Below, piece by piece: positions 1 to 5,923 of a stretch of 10,486 bases of DNA. The notes beneath the pieces were generated by a model. It saw nothing but the letters and a program-made list of their open reading frames with translations. It did no database searches and was not told the origin of the DNA. A program made the translations under genes and the position numbers. The stretch is from Odoribacteraceae bacterium (GTDB lineage: Bacteria; Bacteroidota; Bacteroidia; Bacteroidales; Marinifilaceae), in assembly GCA_031267995.1 (NCBI GenBank), contig JAIRXZ010000178.1, positions 1-10,486 on the forward strand, read 5' to 3'. Each line of letters begins with the position of its first letter. The first letter of the stretch is position 1.

Positions 1-333
1 CGGAGCGCTAGAAGACATGGGCTTCGACAGGCTCAGCCACCGTGGTGGTGCAGAAGACATGGGCGGAACGCTAGAAGGCATGGGCTTCGACAGGCTCAGC
101 CACCGTGATGGTGGTGCAGAAGACATGGCCGGAACGCTAGAAGAGATGGGCTTCGACAGGCTCAGCCACCGTGATGGTGCAGAAGACATGGCCGGAGCGT
201 TAGAAAACATGGCCGGAACGCTAGAAGACATGGCTTTTGCACCATCACGGTGGCTGAGCCTGTCGAAGCCCATGTCTTTTACACCAGAAGCCATGGCCGG
301 AATCGTTCAGGCCATGGCCGGAAAGGAAGCCAT
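1..333 (+). repeat. Left tandem repeat array, 63-bp units on a 21-bp register
   Basis: Copies of G(C/T)TAGAAG start at 7, 70, 136, 199 and 220, giving spacings of 63, 66, 63 and 21. The 66 comes from one extra GTG triplet near 110. Long units contain GGCTTCGACAGGCTCAGCC followed by a CACCGTG(G/A)TGGTGC segment; short 21-bp units lack that insert. CATGGCCGG (one copy diverged after CATGGC) recurs at 187, 208, 229, 292 and 313, so the register persists across an inverted copy at about 239-280. Because all spacings are multiples of three, the array is open in several frames, including a 149-residue frame from 17 to 466. I do not regard it as a gene. The array may start left of the window. The GGCTTCGACAGGCTCAGCC motif is, from memory, a widespread dispersed repeat in bacterial genomes; its role is unknown to me. 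Confidence 0.93.
146..273. repeat. Perfect 35-bp inverted repeat inside the left array
   Basis: Positions 146-180 and 239-273 are exact reverse complements over 35 bases, separated by 58 bases made of two short 21-bp units. The left arm is an ordinary array unit; the right arm is the same module in opposite orientation. The transcript or single strand could form a long hairpin. The right arm is the only inverted module seen in either array, and it lies at the array's right end. Confidence 0.92.
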
Positions 334-384
334 TTCGTTGGCACGGGCTACAAGCCCGCGCCAGCGGGAATACGCACGCGGGAA

Positions 385-405
385 GGGCGACCGCGAGGGT
401 CGCCC
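385..405. repeat. Palindrome of the GGGCGA...TCGCCC family, variant 1
   Basis: GGGCGACC (385-392) and GGTCGCCC (398-405) form an 8-bp perfect stem around the loop GCGAG. It is followed by CTACAG, which also follows the copy at 515-534, so both belong to one element family with a shared right flank (TCGCCCCTACAG). Confidence 0.85.
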
Positions 406-456
406 CTACAGCATTCATTACAACGGGATGGCATGCACGGGGATGTCATGCCGTAG

Positions 457-476
457 GGGCGAATAATTATTCGCCC
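457..476. repeat. Perfect 20-bp palindrome GGGCGAATAATTATTCGCCC, copy 1
   Basis: The 20 bases are fully self-complementary. They are preceded by GTAG, the complement of the CTAC that follows copy 2. The shared GTAGGGGCGA/TCGCCCCTAC ends suggest that the complete element is about 28 bp and that this copy has lost its right end. Confidence 0.9.
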
Positions 477-514
477 TTCCCCGCGGGTGCGCCCGCGACC
501 TTTACAGGTGGTGA

Positions 515-534
515 GGGCGAATAATTATTCGCCC
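515..534. repeat. Perfect 20-bp palindrome GGGCGAATAATTATTCGCCC, copy 2
   Basis: This is identical to the copy at 457-476, lies 58 bp further right, and is followed by CTACAG. A GC-rich stem (482-497) sits between the two copies. Such paired palindromes resemble REP/BIME-type intergenic elements; that comparison is inference. Confidence 0.9.
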
Positions 535-767
535 CTACAGGTTTACCGGTGTTGTCGTTAGGCAGGAAAGTGCGCCACCACGGTTTCATGAGCCGTGCGG
601 GAGGTTGGACACGGGCTGCAAGCTCGCGCCGGCGAGGAGGCGCGGGGATCATCGCCCGGTTTTCTTCCCGCGAACGGGAAACGGGGGAGGGGGCGCCTCC
701 TCCCGCGGGTGTTGGATGTCTGGGAAATATGATTAGTTTCGCGAGGGAATATAAAAAATATAGCGAC

Positions 768-1556
768 ATGGGTTTCTTACAAGGGGTTTTTTCCGGGATC
801 GGGGCGTACGGTCGGGCGTTGTCGTTGCTTTTCAGCAGGCGTTTTTGGTGGTTTTTGCTTTTTCCCGCGGCGATGTCCGTGCTGTTGTTTTTCGCGGGGA
901 GCTACCTGGTGGAAGGGTGGGGCGACCTCCTGGCCGAGCGCGTCGGAGCGCGAGTGGACGCGTGGATACGGGAGATCGCCTGGCTGGGTTGGGCAGGAGG
1001 GGCAACGCGACTGGCGACGCGGTGGTTGCTGCGGCTGGTGTACTTCTTTTCCTTCGTGCTGTGGGGCGGCTACCTGCTGCTGGCGGCGTTGTCGCCGGTG
1101 TTTTCGTGGCTGTCGGAACGGGTGGAGGCGCACCTGTCGGGGAGGATCTACCCGTTTCGTTTCGGTCGATTCCTGTGGGAGGTAGGCCGGGGCATCCTGG
1201 TGGCGGCGCGCAACATGGCGCTGCAGATGGTGGTGTTCGCGGCGCTGTTCGTGCTGTCGTTTTTCCCGTTGGGGTGGCTTTTGACGCCGCCGCTGGCGCT
1301 GTTGGCCTCCTCTTATTTTTACGGTTTCACGTTCATGGATTATGCCGTGGAGCGGAAGCGGTTGAATATCCGACAAGGCATCGGGTACATCCGCGGCGAG
1401 GGGGGACGGGCGGTGGGCATCGGGCTGGTGTTTTCGCTGTCGCTGCTCTTTCCGGCGTGGCGACTGCCGCTGTGCGGCATCATGTCCCTGCTGGCGGTGG
1501 TGGCCGCGGCCATCACGCTGGACGATGCGAGCAAGAGAAATAAAAATAAAGTTTGA
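768..1556 (+). CDS. EI24/CysZ-like multi-pass membrane protein
   Basis: The 262-residue product is an integral inner-membrane protein. I recognise the EI24 (etoposide-induced 2.4) / CysZ-like style: an N-terminal MGFLQGVFSGIGAYGRAL segment, a first membrane helix around residues 27-46, a hydrophobic stretch around 88-113 ending in SPVFSWLSERVE, YPFRFGRFLWEVGRGI around 128-143, a long hydrophobic region at 150-185, and a C-terminal membrane region at 215-250. CysZ of E. coli supports sulfate uptake, but many Bacteroidota relatives have no tested function, so no transport substrate is claimed. I chose the start at 768 because MGFLQGVFSG begins the conserved sequence; an ATG at 729 and a GTG at 549 are in frame but would add non-conserved residues encoded by repeat-like DNA. 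The gene ends three bases before the NfeD gene, implying co-transcription. Confidence 0.82.
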   Translation: MGFLQGVFSGIGAYGRALSLLFSRRFWWFLLFPAAMSVLLFFAGSYLVEGWGDLLAERVGARVDAWIREIAWLGWAGGATRLATRWLLRLVYFFSFVLWGGYLLLAALSPVFSWLSERVEAHLSGRIYPFRFGRFLWEVGRGILVAARNMALQMVVFAALFVLSFFPLGWLLTPPLALLASSYFYGFTFMDYAVERKRLNIRQGIGYIRGEGGRAVGIGLVFSLSLLFPAWRLPLCGIMSLLAVVAAAITLDDASKRNKNKV

Positions 1557-1559
1557 TAT

Positions 1560-2945
1560 ATGAAACGATTGGTATTGTCATGCATGACCGCGCTGCTGTG
1601 CGCGTTGACCTGCCGGGGCGAGGATGCCCGCGTGCCGGTGGTGTATAAGGTGGAGATTCGGGACGAGATCGGCGCCCCGGTATGGCGACTGGCGCGGCGA
1701 TCTTTCGCGCGGGCGATGGAGGAGGGGGCGGATTATATCGTGATTCACATGAACACGTATGGCGGTCGGGTGGACTACGCGGATTCGCTGCGCAGCATGA
1801 TTCTCCGTTGCCCGATCCCGGTGTGGGTCTTTATCGATAACAACGCGGCCTCGGCGGGCGCCCTGATTTCCATCGCCTGCCACCGGATTTACATGCGCGA
1901 GGGGGCGAGCATCGGGGCGGCCACGGTGGTGGATGCCACGGGGGAGGTGCAGTCGGAGAAGATGCAATCGTACATGCGGACGATGATGCGCTCGACGGCG
2001 CAGGCGCGCGGCATGAAAACGGTGGTCAACAGCAACGGCGACACGATTGCCCGCTGGCGTCGCGACCCGGCCATCGCCGAGGCCATGGTGGATGCCGACC
2101 TGGAGGTGGAGGGGGTCACCGTGCCGGGCAAGCTGGTGAGCTTTACCGCGCGGGAGGCGATGGAGCACGGCTTTTGCGACGGCATCGCGGCCTCCATCGA
2201 GGAGATGACGCGGATGGAGGGGGTCGTCCCCTGCGAGTTGCGCGCCTACGAGGTGTCGACGCTCGACGCGATCATCGGCTTCCTCATGCACCCCATCCTG
2301 CAGGGGTTGCTGATCATGGTGATCGTGGGGGGCGTCTACTTCGAGCTGCAGACGCCGGGGGTTGGGTTCCCGCTGGTGGCCGCCATGACCGCCTGCGCCT
2401 TGTACTTCGCGCCGCTGTACCTGGAGGGGTTGGCGACGCACGTGGAGATTCTCCTTTTCGTGGCGGGCATCGTGTTGCTGTTGCTTGAAATCTTCGTGAT
2501 ACCGGGCTTCGGCGTCACGGGCGTGGCGGGCATCGCCTGCATATTGGGCGGCTTGGCGCTGGCGGGCATCGACGATTTTTCGCTGGACTTTGCCGGCGAT
2601 TTTGCCTGGGCGTTGTGCCGATCACTGTTCTTCGTGCTGAGTTGCGCGGTGATATCGCTGCTGCTCTCGCTGCGATTGGGGCCGATGGTGCTGGGTAGCC
2701 GTCGCCTGGGTTTCGCGCTGCGGGCGGCGGAACGGGTGGAGGACGGGTACGTTGGCGTGGACACGGCGGCGGCGGGCGAGGTGGGTCGCCAGGGGGTGGC
2801 GTTCACCGACCTGCGTCCCTCCGGCAAGGCGCGCGTGGGCGACGAGATATACGACGCCGTCTCCAACACGGGCGCCTTTATCCCGCGCGGGACGCCGGTG
2901 CGCGTGGTGAAATTCCAGGCCGGGCAGGTCTACGTGGAGCGTTGA
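1560..2945 (+). CDS. NfeD-family membrane-bound serine protease
   Basis: The 461-residue product matches the long NfeD (NfeD1b/STOPP) architecture. A signal peptide covers residues 1-20. A ClpP/SppA-like protease domain spans about 25-220. A block of hydrophobic helices follows at 240-375, and a C-terminal soluble OB-fold-like NfeD domain at about 393-461. Ser98 in NNAASAGALIS and Lys134 in QSEKMQSYM fit the Ser-Lys catalytic dyad known from the archaeal homologue PH1510, which cleaves the C-terminus of a stomatin partner. NTYGG at 65-69 is the ClpP-like strand-turn motif. The protease domain should face the extracytoplasmic side and the OB domain the cytoplasm. NfeD proteins usually pair with a SPFH/stomatin (FloA-like) gene, but none is adjacent here: upstream is the EI24-like gene and downstream is a convergent gene. 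Start ATG 1560 gives a good signal peptide and a three-base gap to the previous stop. The family call is firm; the substrate is unknown. Confidence 0.92.
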   Translation: MKRLVLSCMTALLCALTCRGEDARVPVVYKVEIRDEIGAPVWRLARRSFARAMEEGADYIVIHMNTYGGRVDYADSLRSMILRCPIPVWVFIDNNAASAGALISIACHRIYMREGASIGAATVVDATGEVQSEKMQSYMRTMMRSTAQARGMKTVVNSNGDTIARWRRDPAIAEAMVDADLEVEGVTVPGKLVSFTAREAMEHGFCDGIAASIEEMTRMEGVVPCELRAYEVSTLDAIIGFLMHPILQGLLIMVIVGGVYFELQTPGVGFPLVAAMTACALYFAPLYLEGLATHVEILLFVAGIVLLLLEIFVIPGFGVTGVAGIACILGGLALAGIDDFSLDFAGDFAWALCRSLFFVLSCAVISLLLSLRLGPMVLGSRRLGFALRAAERVEDGYVGVDTAAAGEVGRQGVAFTDLRPSGKARVGDEIYDAVSNTGAFIPRGTPVRVVKFQAGQVYVER

Positions 2946-2947
2946 AA

Positions 2948-2969
2948 CTATAAAAATTCTATAAAAATT
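2948..2969. repeat. 11-bp tandem duplication at the fabH-like stop codon
   Basis: CTATAAAAATT occurs twice back to back (2948-2958 and 2959-2969). The second copy holds the minus-strand stop (CTA at 2959-2961) and the last residues of the FabH-like protein. The first copy lies in the 13-bp gap between the two convergent genes. It looks like a simple slippage duplication. Confidence 0.85.
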
Positions 2970-3930
2970 CGAGGAGCGCGGCGCCGCACGAGTAGCCGCC
3001 GCCAAAGACGGTAAGGCCGACGAGGTCGCCGCCCTTCACCCTGTGCAAATTCTGCGAGAGGGCGATGCCGCAACTCGGGCAGCCGGTGTTCCCCAGCGTC
3101 TCGATATTGGCCAGCACCCGGTCAACGGGGAAATCAATCTGTTTAGCGATGGCATTGATGATGCGCATGTTCGCCTGGTGCGGCGCGATAAAGGCCAGAT
3201 CGGCAATCGTCTTCCCTCGCGCGGCGGCCACGCGATCCAGCGCGTCGATCATGTAATGGCAAGCGTTCAGGAAAACATCCCGACCCTCCGGCATGGCAAT
3301 TCCCCCGTGTTGCGGCCTCAGGTGCACGGCGGTATCCGCTTTCCCCACGTGCCCCAGCCCGCGGGTGTAGATGCTGGACAGGCGGGCGTTACCATCCCCC
3401 GCGGGTCTGTCCGATATGGCGATAGCAATCGCCCCGTCGCCCCAGAGGTGTCCACTTTGCGGGCAACTCTCGCGGCAATACGCGGTGTTGTGCTCCGACG
3501 CCATGACGAGCGCCCTGGTGGCCTTCCCGGCGGCGAAATAGCACTCGGCAATCTCCAGCGCGTTGATCAGCGACGAACACGCGGAGGAGACCGTCAGGCA
3601 CCTCGCCTCCCCGGCGCGGAAATAACGCTGCGCCACGTGCGAGGCGGTGGCCACCGTGTCGAACGGCGAGTACGTCCCCGTGACGATCAAATCCACCGTC
3701 GCCAGCGGGTACGGGAGCCTCTCCTGCAATCTTTTCGCTGCCTCCAGCGCCATGGTATTTGTATTTTCCGAAGCGCCGGCCTTGCTTCGGGTTTTGATGC
3801 CCGTCCGGGAGAAAATCCACTCGTCCTCCAGTCCGTTTACTGCCTTGAAATAAGAATTGGGAACCCTTTCGCCCGGCACGTGATGGGCGATGCCGTTGAT
3901 GTACATTTCACGATTTGTTACCGAAATCAT
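2959..3930 (-). CDS. 3-oxoacyl-ACP synthase III (FabH-like ketosynthase)
   Basis: The 323-residue product is a KAS III enzyme, which condenses an acyl-CoA starter with malonyl-ACP to begin a fatty-acid or related chain in the cytosol. The catalytic triad is complete: Cys118 in TVSSACSSL, His251 in APHQANMRI and Asn281 in ETLGNTGCPS. This spacing fits E. coli FabH (Cys112/His244/Asn274). FGGGYSCGA near the C-terminus is also typical. The usual small-residue segment after GNT is replaced by the cysteine-containing GCPSCGIAL. The likely true start is ATG at 3906 (MYINGIAHHVPGERVPNSYF), because Bacteroidales relatives begin there; ATG 3930 adds eight residues. It stands alone, with no acpP, fabF or plsX beside it, so it may be a paralogue with its own starter preference rather than the housekeeping enzyme. 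I therefore give no gene symbol. Confidence 0.9.
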   Translation of the reverse strand: MISVTNREMYINGIAHHVPGERVPNSYFKAVNGLEDEWIFSRTGIKTRSKAGASENTNTMALEAAKRLQERLPYPLATVDLIVTGTYSPFDTVATASHVAQRYFRAGEARCLTVSSACSSLINALEIAECYFAAGKATRALVMASEHNTAYCRESCPQSGHLWGDGAIAIAISDRPAGDGNARLSSIYTRGLGHVGKADTAVHLRPQHGGIAMPEGRDVFLNACHYMIDALDRVAAARGKTIADLAFIAPHQANMRIINAIAKQIDFPVDRVLANIETLGNTGCPSCGIALSQNLHRVKGGDLVGLTVFGGGYSCGAALLEFL

Positions 3931-4125
3931 CCTCGTTATTATGATTAAGTTGTTTTTTGCTTTTCCCGCTTAACAAAAAGCGTACAAACGTAATGTTTTC
4001 GTGATAAAAAAGGGAAGACGAGGCCGTGAAAAATTCCTAAAACCAATATCGAGCGAATGTTGACAAATATCATGCGCCGGGTCGCGCGGCTTCCCCATCT
4101 TCGCGGAAACTTTAAAAGGAGTGTT
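3931..4125. promoter_or_regulatory. Divergent promoter region between fabH-like and yitT-like genes
   Basis: This 195-bp gap is AT-rich from 3931 to about 4060, unlike the surrounding coding DNA, and must hold promoters for both divergent genes. I see no convincing Bacteroidota -33/-7 pair (TTTG and TAnnTTTG) on either strand. TTGACA at 4060-4065 has no partner box and is probably chance. Confidence 0.45.
4115..4121 (+). promoter_or_regulatory. Shine-Dalgarno-like AAAGGAG deciding the yitT-like start
   Basis: AAAGGAG lies four bases before ATG 4126. It supports that start over the in-frame ATG at 4057, whose extra 23 residues are rich in Arg and show no family resemblance. Such clear sites are uncommon in this window. 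Confidence 0.6.
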
Positions 4126-5040
4126 ATGGCTTTTTCGTTATTAAAGGAGCGCCCGTTCTCCCGCGAGTGGTTCATCACCTACGCGTTATTAACGGGCGGC
4201 GCGTTGGTGTTGGCCTTCGGTTACAGCTGTTTCATGGCGCCTTACCGGATCGTCCCCGGCGGCATTTACGGCATCACCATCGTGCTTCACCACTCGTTTG
4301 GCTTCCCGATAGGGCTGGCGGCGTTGTGCTTCAACCTCCCCTTGAGCTTGCTGGGCGCGCGGGTGCTGGGGCCTCACTTCGGGGTCAAGACGTTCGTCTG
4401 TTTCATCCTGGTGGCGGTATTTTCGGACACCATCCCGTGGTTGCTTTCGATGGCCACGGGCGCGCCGGCTGCTGACCCGCTGGGTCTCGGCGACGAGATG
4501 CTGCTCGCCTGCATCTTCGGCGGCGCGGTGATGGGCGCCGGCGTGGGCATGATCCTCAAAACACGCGCCTCCAGCGGCGGGACGGACGTGGTGTCGGCCA
4601 TCCTCCACCGCTGGACGCGCCGGCCGATGGGGCAGTTGCAGATGGTGGTGGATTCGGTGATTGTCATCTTCGGGTTCCTGGTGTTCCGCGACTGGAAGGT
4701 GCCGATGTACTCGTGGCTGGCCATTTTCCTGATGGGGAAGACGATCGACATGATTCTCCAGGGCTTTTCCAACGAAAAAACCTTCTTCATCATCTCCGAC
4801 CGCGTGGAGGAGCTGCGCCGCTTTATCCTCGACGGCATGAAGCGGGGGGGATCCATCCTCCCCATGCAGGGGATGTACAACCGCGAGGGTAAGGAGATGA
4901 TCATGACGGTGGTTAGCCGGCGCGAGATGATGACCCTCCAACAGGCCATTTACAAGATCGACCCGCGCGCTTTCGTCACGATTATCGACGCGAAGGAGAT
5001 CCTCGGCGAGGGGTTCAAGCGCTTTGACGAAGAGGGATGA
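4126..5040 (+). CDS. YitT-family membrane protein with C-terminal DUF2179 domain
   Basis: The 304-residue product has the standard YitT layout and length. Its helices cover about 16-37, 45-75, 88-108, 125-145 and 172-212, with the family hallmark RASSGGTDVVS at 147-157. The soluble C-terminal domain at about 218-294 (KTFFIISDRVEELRRFI ... IYKIDPRAFVTIIDAKEILGEGF) is DUF2179, of the ferredoxin-like/PII-like type. These are inner-membrane proteins; no transport substrate is firmly established for the family and none can be inferred here. Its TGA overlaps the ATG of a repeat-encoded frame (ATGA at 5037-5040). The tandem palindrome array begins 33 bp after the stop. Confidence 0.92.
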   Translation: MAFSLLKERPFSREWFITYALLTGGALVLAFGYSCFMAPYRIVPGGIYGITIVLHHSFGFPIGLAALCFNLPLSLLGARVLGPHFGVKTFVCFILVAVFSDTIPWLLSMATGAPAADPLGLGDEMLLACIFGGAVMGAGVGMILKTRASSGGTDVVSAILHRWTRRPMGQLQMVVDSVIVIFGFLVFRDWKVPMYSWLAIFLMGKTIDMILQGFSNEKTFFIISDRVEELRRFILDGMKRGGSILPMQGMYNREGKEMIMTVVSRREMMTLQQAIYKIDPRAFVTIIDAKEILGEGFKRFDEEG

Positions 5041-5435
5041 CGACCCGACCCGCCCGCGTGGAGAAAAATATCTCGCGCGAGTTTGAAAAAATCTCGCGCG
5101 AGATATTTTTGAAATCGCGCGAGATAAAAAAAAACTCGCGCGAGATAATTTTGAAATCGCGCGAGATAAAAAAAAACTCGCGCGAGATAATTTTGAAATC
5201 GCGCGAGATAGAAAAAAACTCGCGCGAGATAATTTTGAACTCGCGCGAGATAGAAAAAAACTCGCGCGAGATATTTTTGAAATCGCGCGAGATTTTTTTC
5301 TCCCCGCGGTCGATTGTCCCCCGTCGTCGCGTGGCCTGTAACATTTCGCGCCCTTCAATCGTCTCACCCGGAAAAATAGAAACGATGAAGTGTAAGCCCC
5401 TGGCGCCCCCGTCGCGAACGCCCGAAGATGAATAG
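5037..5435 (+). CDS. Doubtful 132-residue heptad-repeat reading frame over the 21-bp array
   Basis: This frame starts with an ATGA overlap on the yitT-like stop and ends at 5435, overlapping the sigma factor start by eight bases. Its middle (about residues 11-84) is a seven-residue repeat, SRE(I/F) plus three residues, eleven times, which is Lys/Arg/Glu/Ile-rich and could look helical. The overlaps at both ends are what one expects of a gene in an operon. Against it, the 21-bp period keeps several other frames open on both strands. The S-R-E codons are TCG CGC GAG in all eleven copies with no synonymous change, while spacer changes alter residues (K to E, K to N). The flanking sequence resembles no known protein. 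I consider DNA-level repetition the better explanation. Confidence 0.2.
   Translation: MTTRPARVEKNISREFEKISREIFLKSREIKKNSREIILKSREIKKNSREIILKSREIEKNSREIILNSREIEKNSREIFLKSREIFFSPRSIVPRRRVACNISRPSIVSPGKIETMKCKPLAPPSRTPEDE
5073..5290. repeat. Eleven palindromic TCGCGCGA cores at exact 21-bp spacing
   Basis: The core TCGCGCGA starts at 5073, 5094, 5115, 5136, 5157, 5178, 5199, 5220, 5241, 5262 and 5283, always 21 bp apart and always identical. Ten of the eleven are followed by GAT. The second copy extends to a perfect 14-bp palindrome, ATCTCGCGCGAGAT (5091-5104); others are 8- or 10-bp palindromes. From copy 3 to copy 10 the 13-bp spacers alternate between A-rich (GATAAAAAAAAAC or GATAGAAAAAAAC) and T-containing (GATAATTTTGAAA, GATAATTTTGAAC or GATATTTTTGAAA), giving a 42-bp superperiod. 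It lies 33 bp after yitT and 137 bp before the ECF sigma gene. It is not a CRISPR array: the spacers are not unique and are too short. Function is unknown; possible roles are multi-site operator, curved DNA, or a transcript with many alternative hairpins. Confidence 0.97.
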
Positions 5436-5913
5436 AGAAGAGTACAACCGATCCGTCGACCGCTTTGCCGACAACGTGTTTCGCTTTATCCGCGGGCTAT
5501 GCCGCTCGCGGGCGCTGGCGGAGGACGTGACGCAGGACGCCTTCCTGAGGCTGTGGGAGGCGCTGCCCGCGGTCGACGGCGACAAGGCGCGCGCCTTCCT
5601 CTTCGCCACCGCCTACCACCGCCTGGTGGACGTGCTGCGGCGCGAGAAAAAGTTCGTCGCCGCGGAGGCGCTGGAGAGCCGCGCGGGCGCTTGCGCGGGG
5701 GTGCACGTCGACCTCCGGGAGGTGCTGGAGGCCGCCCTGGCCAGGTTGCCCGTCGTGCAGCAAACCGTACTGATGCTGAGAGATTACGAGGATTATTCAT
5801 ACCGGGAGATCGCCACCATCACCAGCCTCACGGAGGTGCAGGTGAAGGTCTACATCTTCCGCGCGCGGGTGGCCATGAAGGAGTTCCTGCGGTCGCCGGA
5901 CAAGATTATTTAA
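5428..5913 (+). CDS. ECF-type RNA polymerase sigma-70 factor
   Basis: The 161-residue product has the two-domain ECF layout. Sigma region 2 spans about residues 8-75, with LAEDVTQDAFLRLWE at 30-44 and FLFATAYHRLVDVLRREKK as the end of the domain. Sigma region 4 spans about 97-155, with LARLPVVQQTVLMLRDYEDYSYREIA and TEVQVKVYIFRARVAMKEFL as the helix-turn-helix. It would direct RNA polymerase to a small regulon, typically of envelope genes. ATG 5428 gives MNREEYNRSVDRFADNVFRF, the usual N-terminus for the family. The next gene follows ten bases after the stop, consistent with a sigma/anti-sigma operon. The 21-bp palindrome array lies just upstream and could bear on its expression, but that is inference. 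Confidence 0.93.
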   Translation: MNREEYNRSVDRFADNVFRFIRGLCRSRALAEDVTQDAFLRLWEALPAVDGDKARAFLFATAYHRLVDVLRREKKFVAAEALESRAGACAGVHVDLREVLEAALARLPVVQQTVLMLRDYEDYSYREIATITSLTEVQVKVYIFRARVAMKEFLRSPDKII

Positions 5914-5923
5914 ATACACGGAG

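Larger units (their letters stand above)
334..767. other. Non-coding intergenic stretch rich in short palindromes
   Basis: I find no supportable gene in these 434 bases. Frames crossing it lack recognisable protein sequence. It is built from small inverted repeats: CGGGCT/AGCCCG at 344-358 followed by a CGCGCCAGCGGG-like run; stems in the GGGCGA...TCGCCC family listed separately; CGCGGG/CCCGCG at 482-497; and TTCCCG/CGGGAA with a CGAA loop at 665-680. A diverged copy of the 'gggctacaagcccgcgcc' segment recurs at about 613-630. The promoter of the gene at 768 should lie at the right end, which turns AT-rich from about 725, but I cannot place clear -33/-7 boxes. Confidence 0.7.

Noticed and set aside
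17..466. 149-residue frame over the left repeat array, with a 21-residue peptide repeat
   Set aside because: Openness follows from periods that are multiples of three; the reverse strand and a second forward frame are also open, and the motif is a dispersed DNA repeat.
665..680. Stem TTCCCG/CGGGAA as an intrinsic terminator
   Set aside because: The 6-bp stem is not followed by a U-run on either strand, and there is no gene immediately upstream for it to terminate.
549..767. N-terminal extension of the EI24-like protein to a GTG at 549
   Set aside because: The added residues are Arg/Gly-rich, come from palindrome-rich intergenic DNA, and precede the conserved MGFLQGVFSG start.
1578..2441. 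287-residue minus-strand frame opposite the NfeD gene
   Set aside because: It is Arg/His-rich shadow coding of a GC-rich gene whose forward frame has clear catalytic motifs.
4060..4065. TTGACA as a sigma-70 -35 box for yitT
   Set aside because: No matching -10 box follows at proper spacing, and Bacteroidota promoters use TTTG and TAnnTTTG instead.
5073..5290. Possible CRISPR array
   Set aside because: The period is 21 bp with 13-bp spacers that repeat and alternate; CRISPR arrays have repeats of about 24 to 40 bp and unique spacers of similar length. No cas gene is present.
4189..5367. 392-residue minus-strand frame opposite yitT and the palindrome array
   Set aside because: It is antisense to a clear YitT gene, has His/Arg-rich shadow composition, and its remainder is the 21-bp repeat read backwards.
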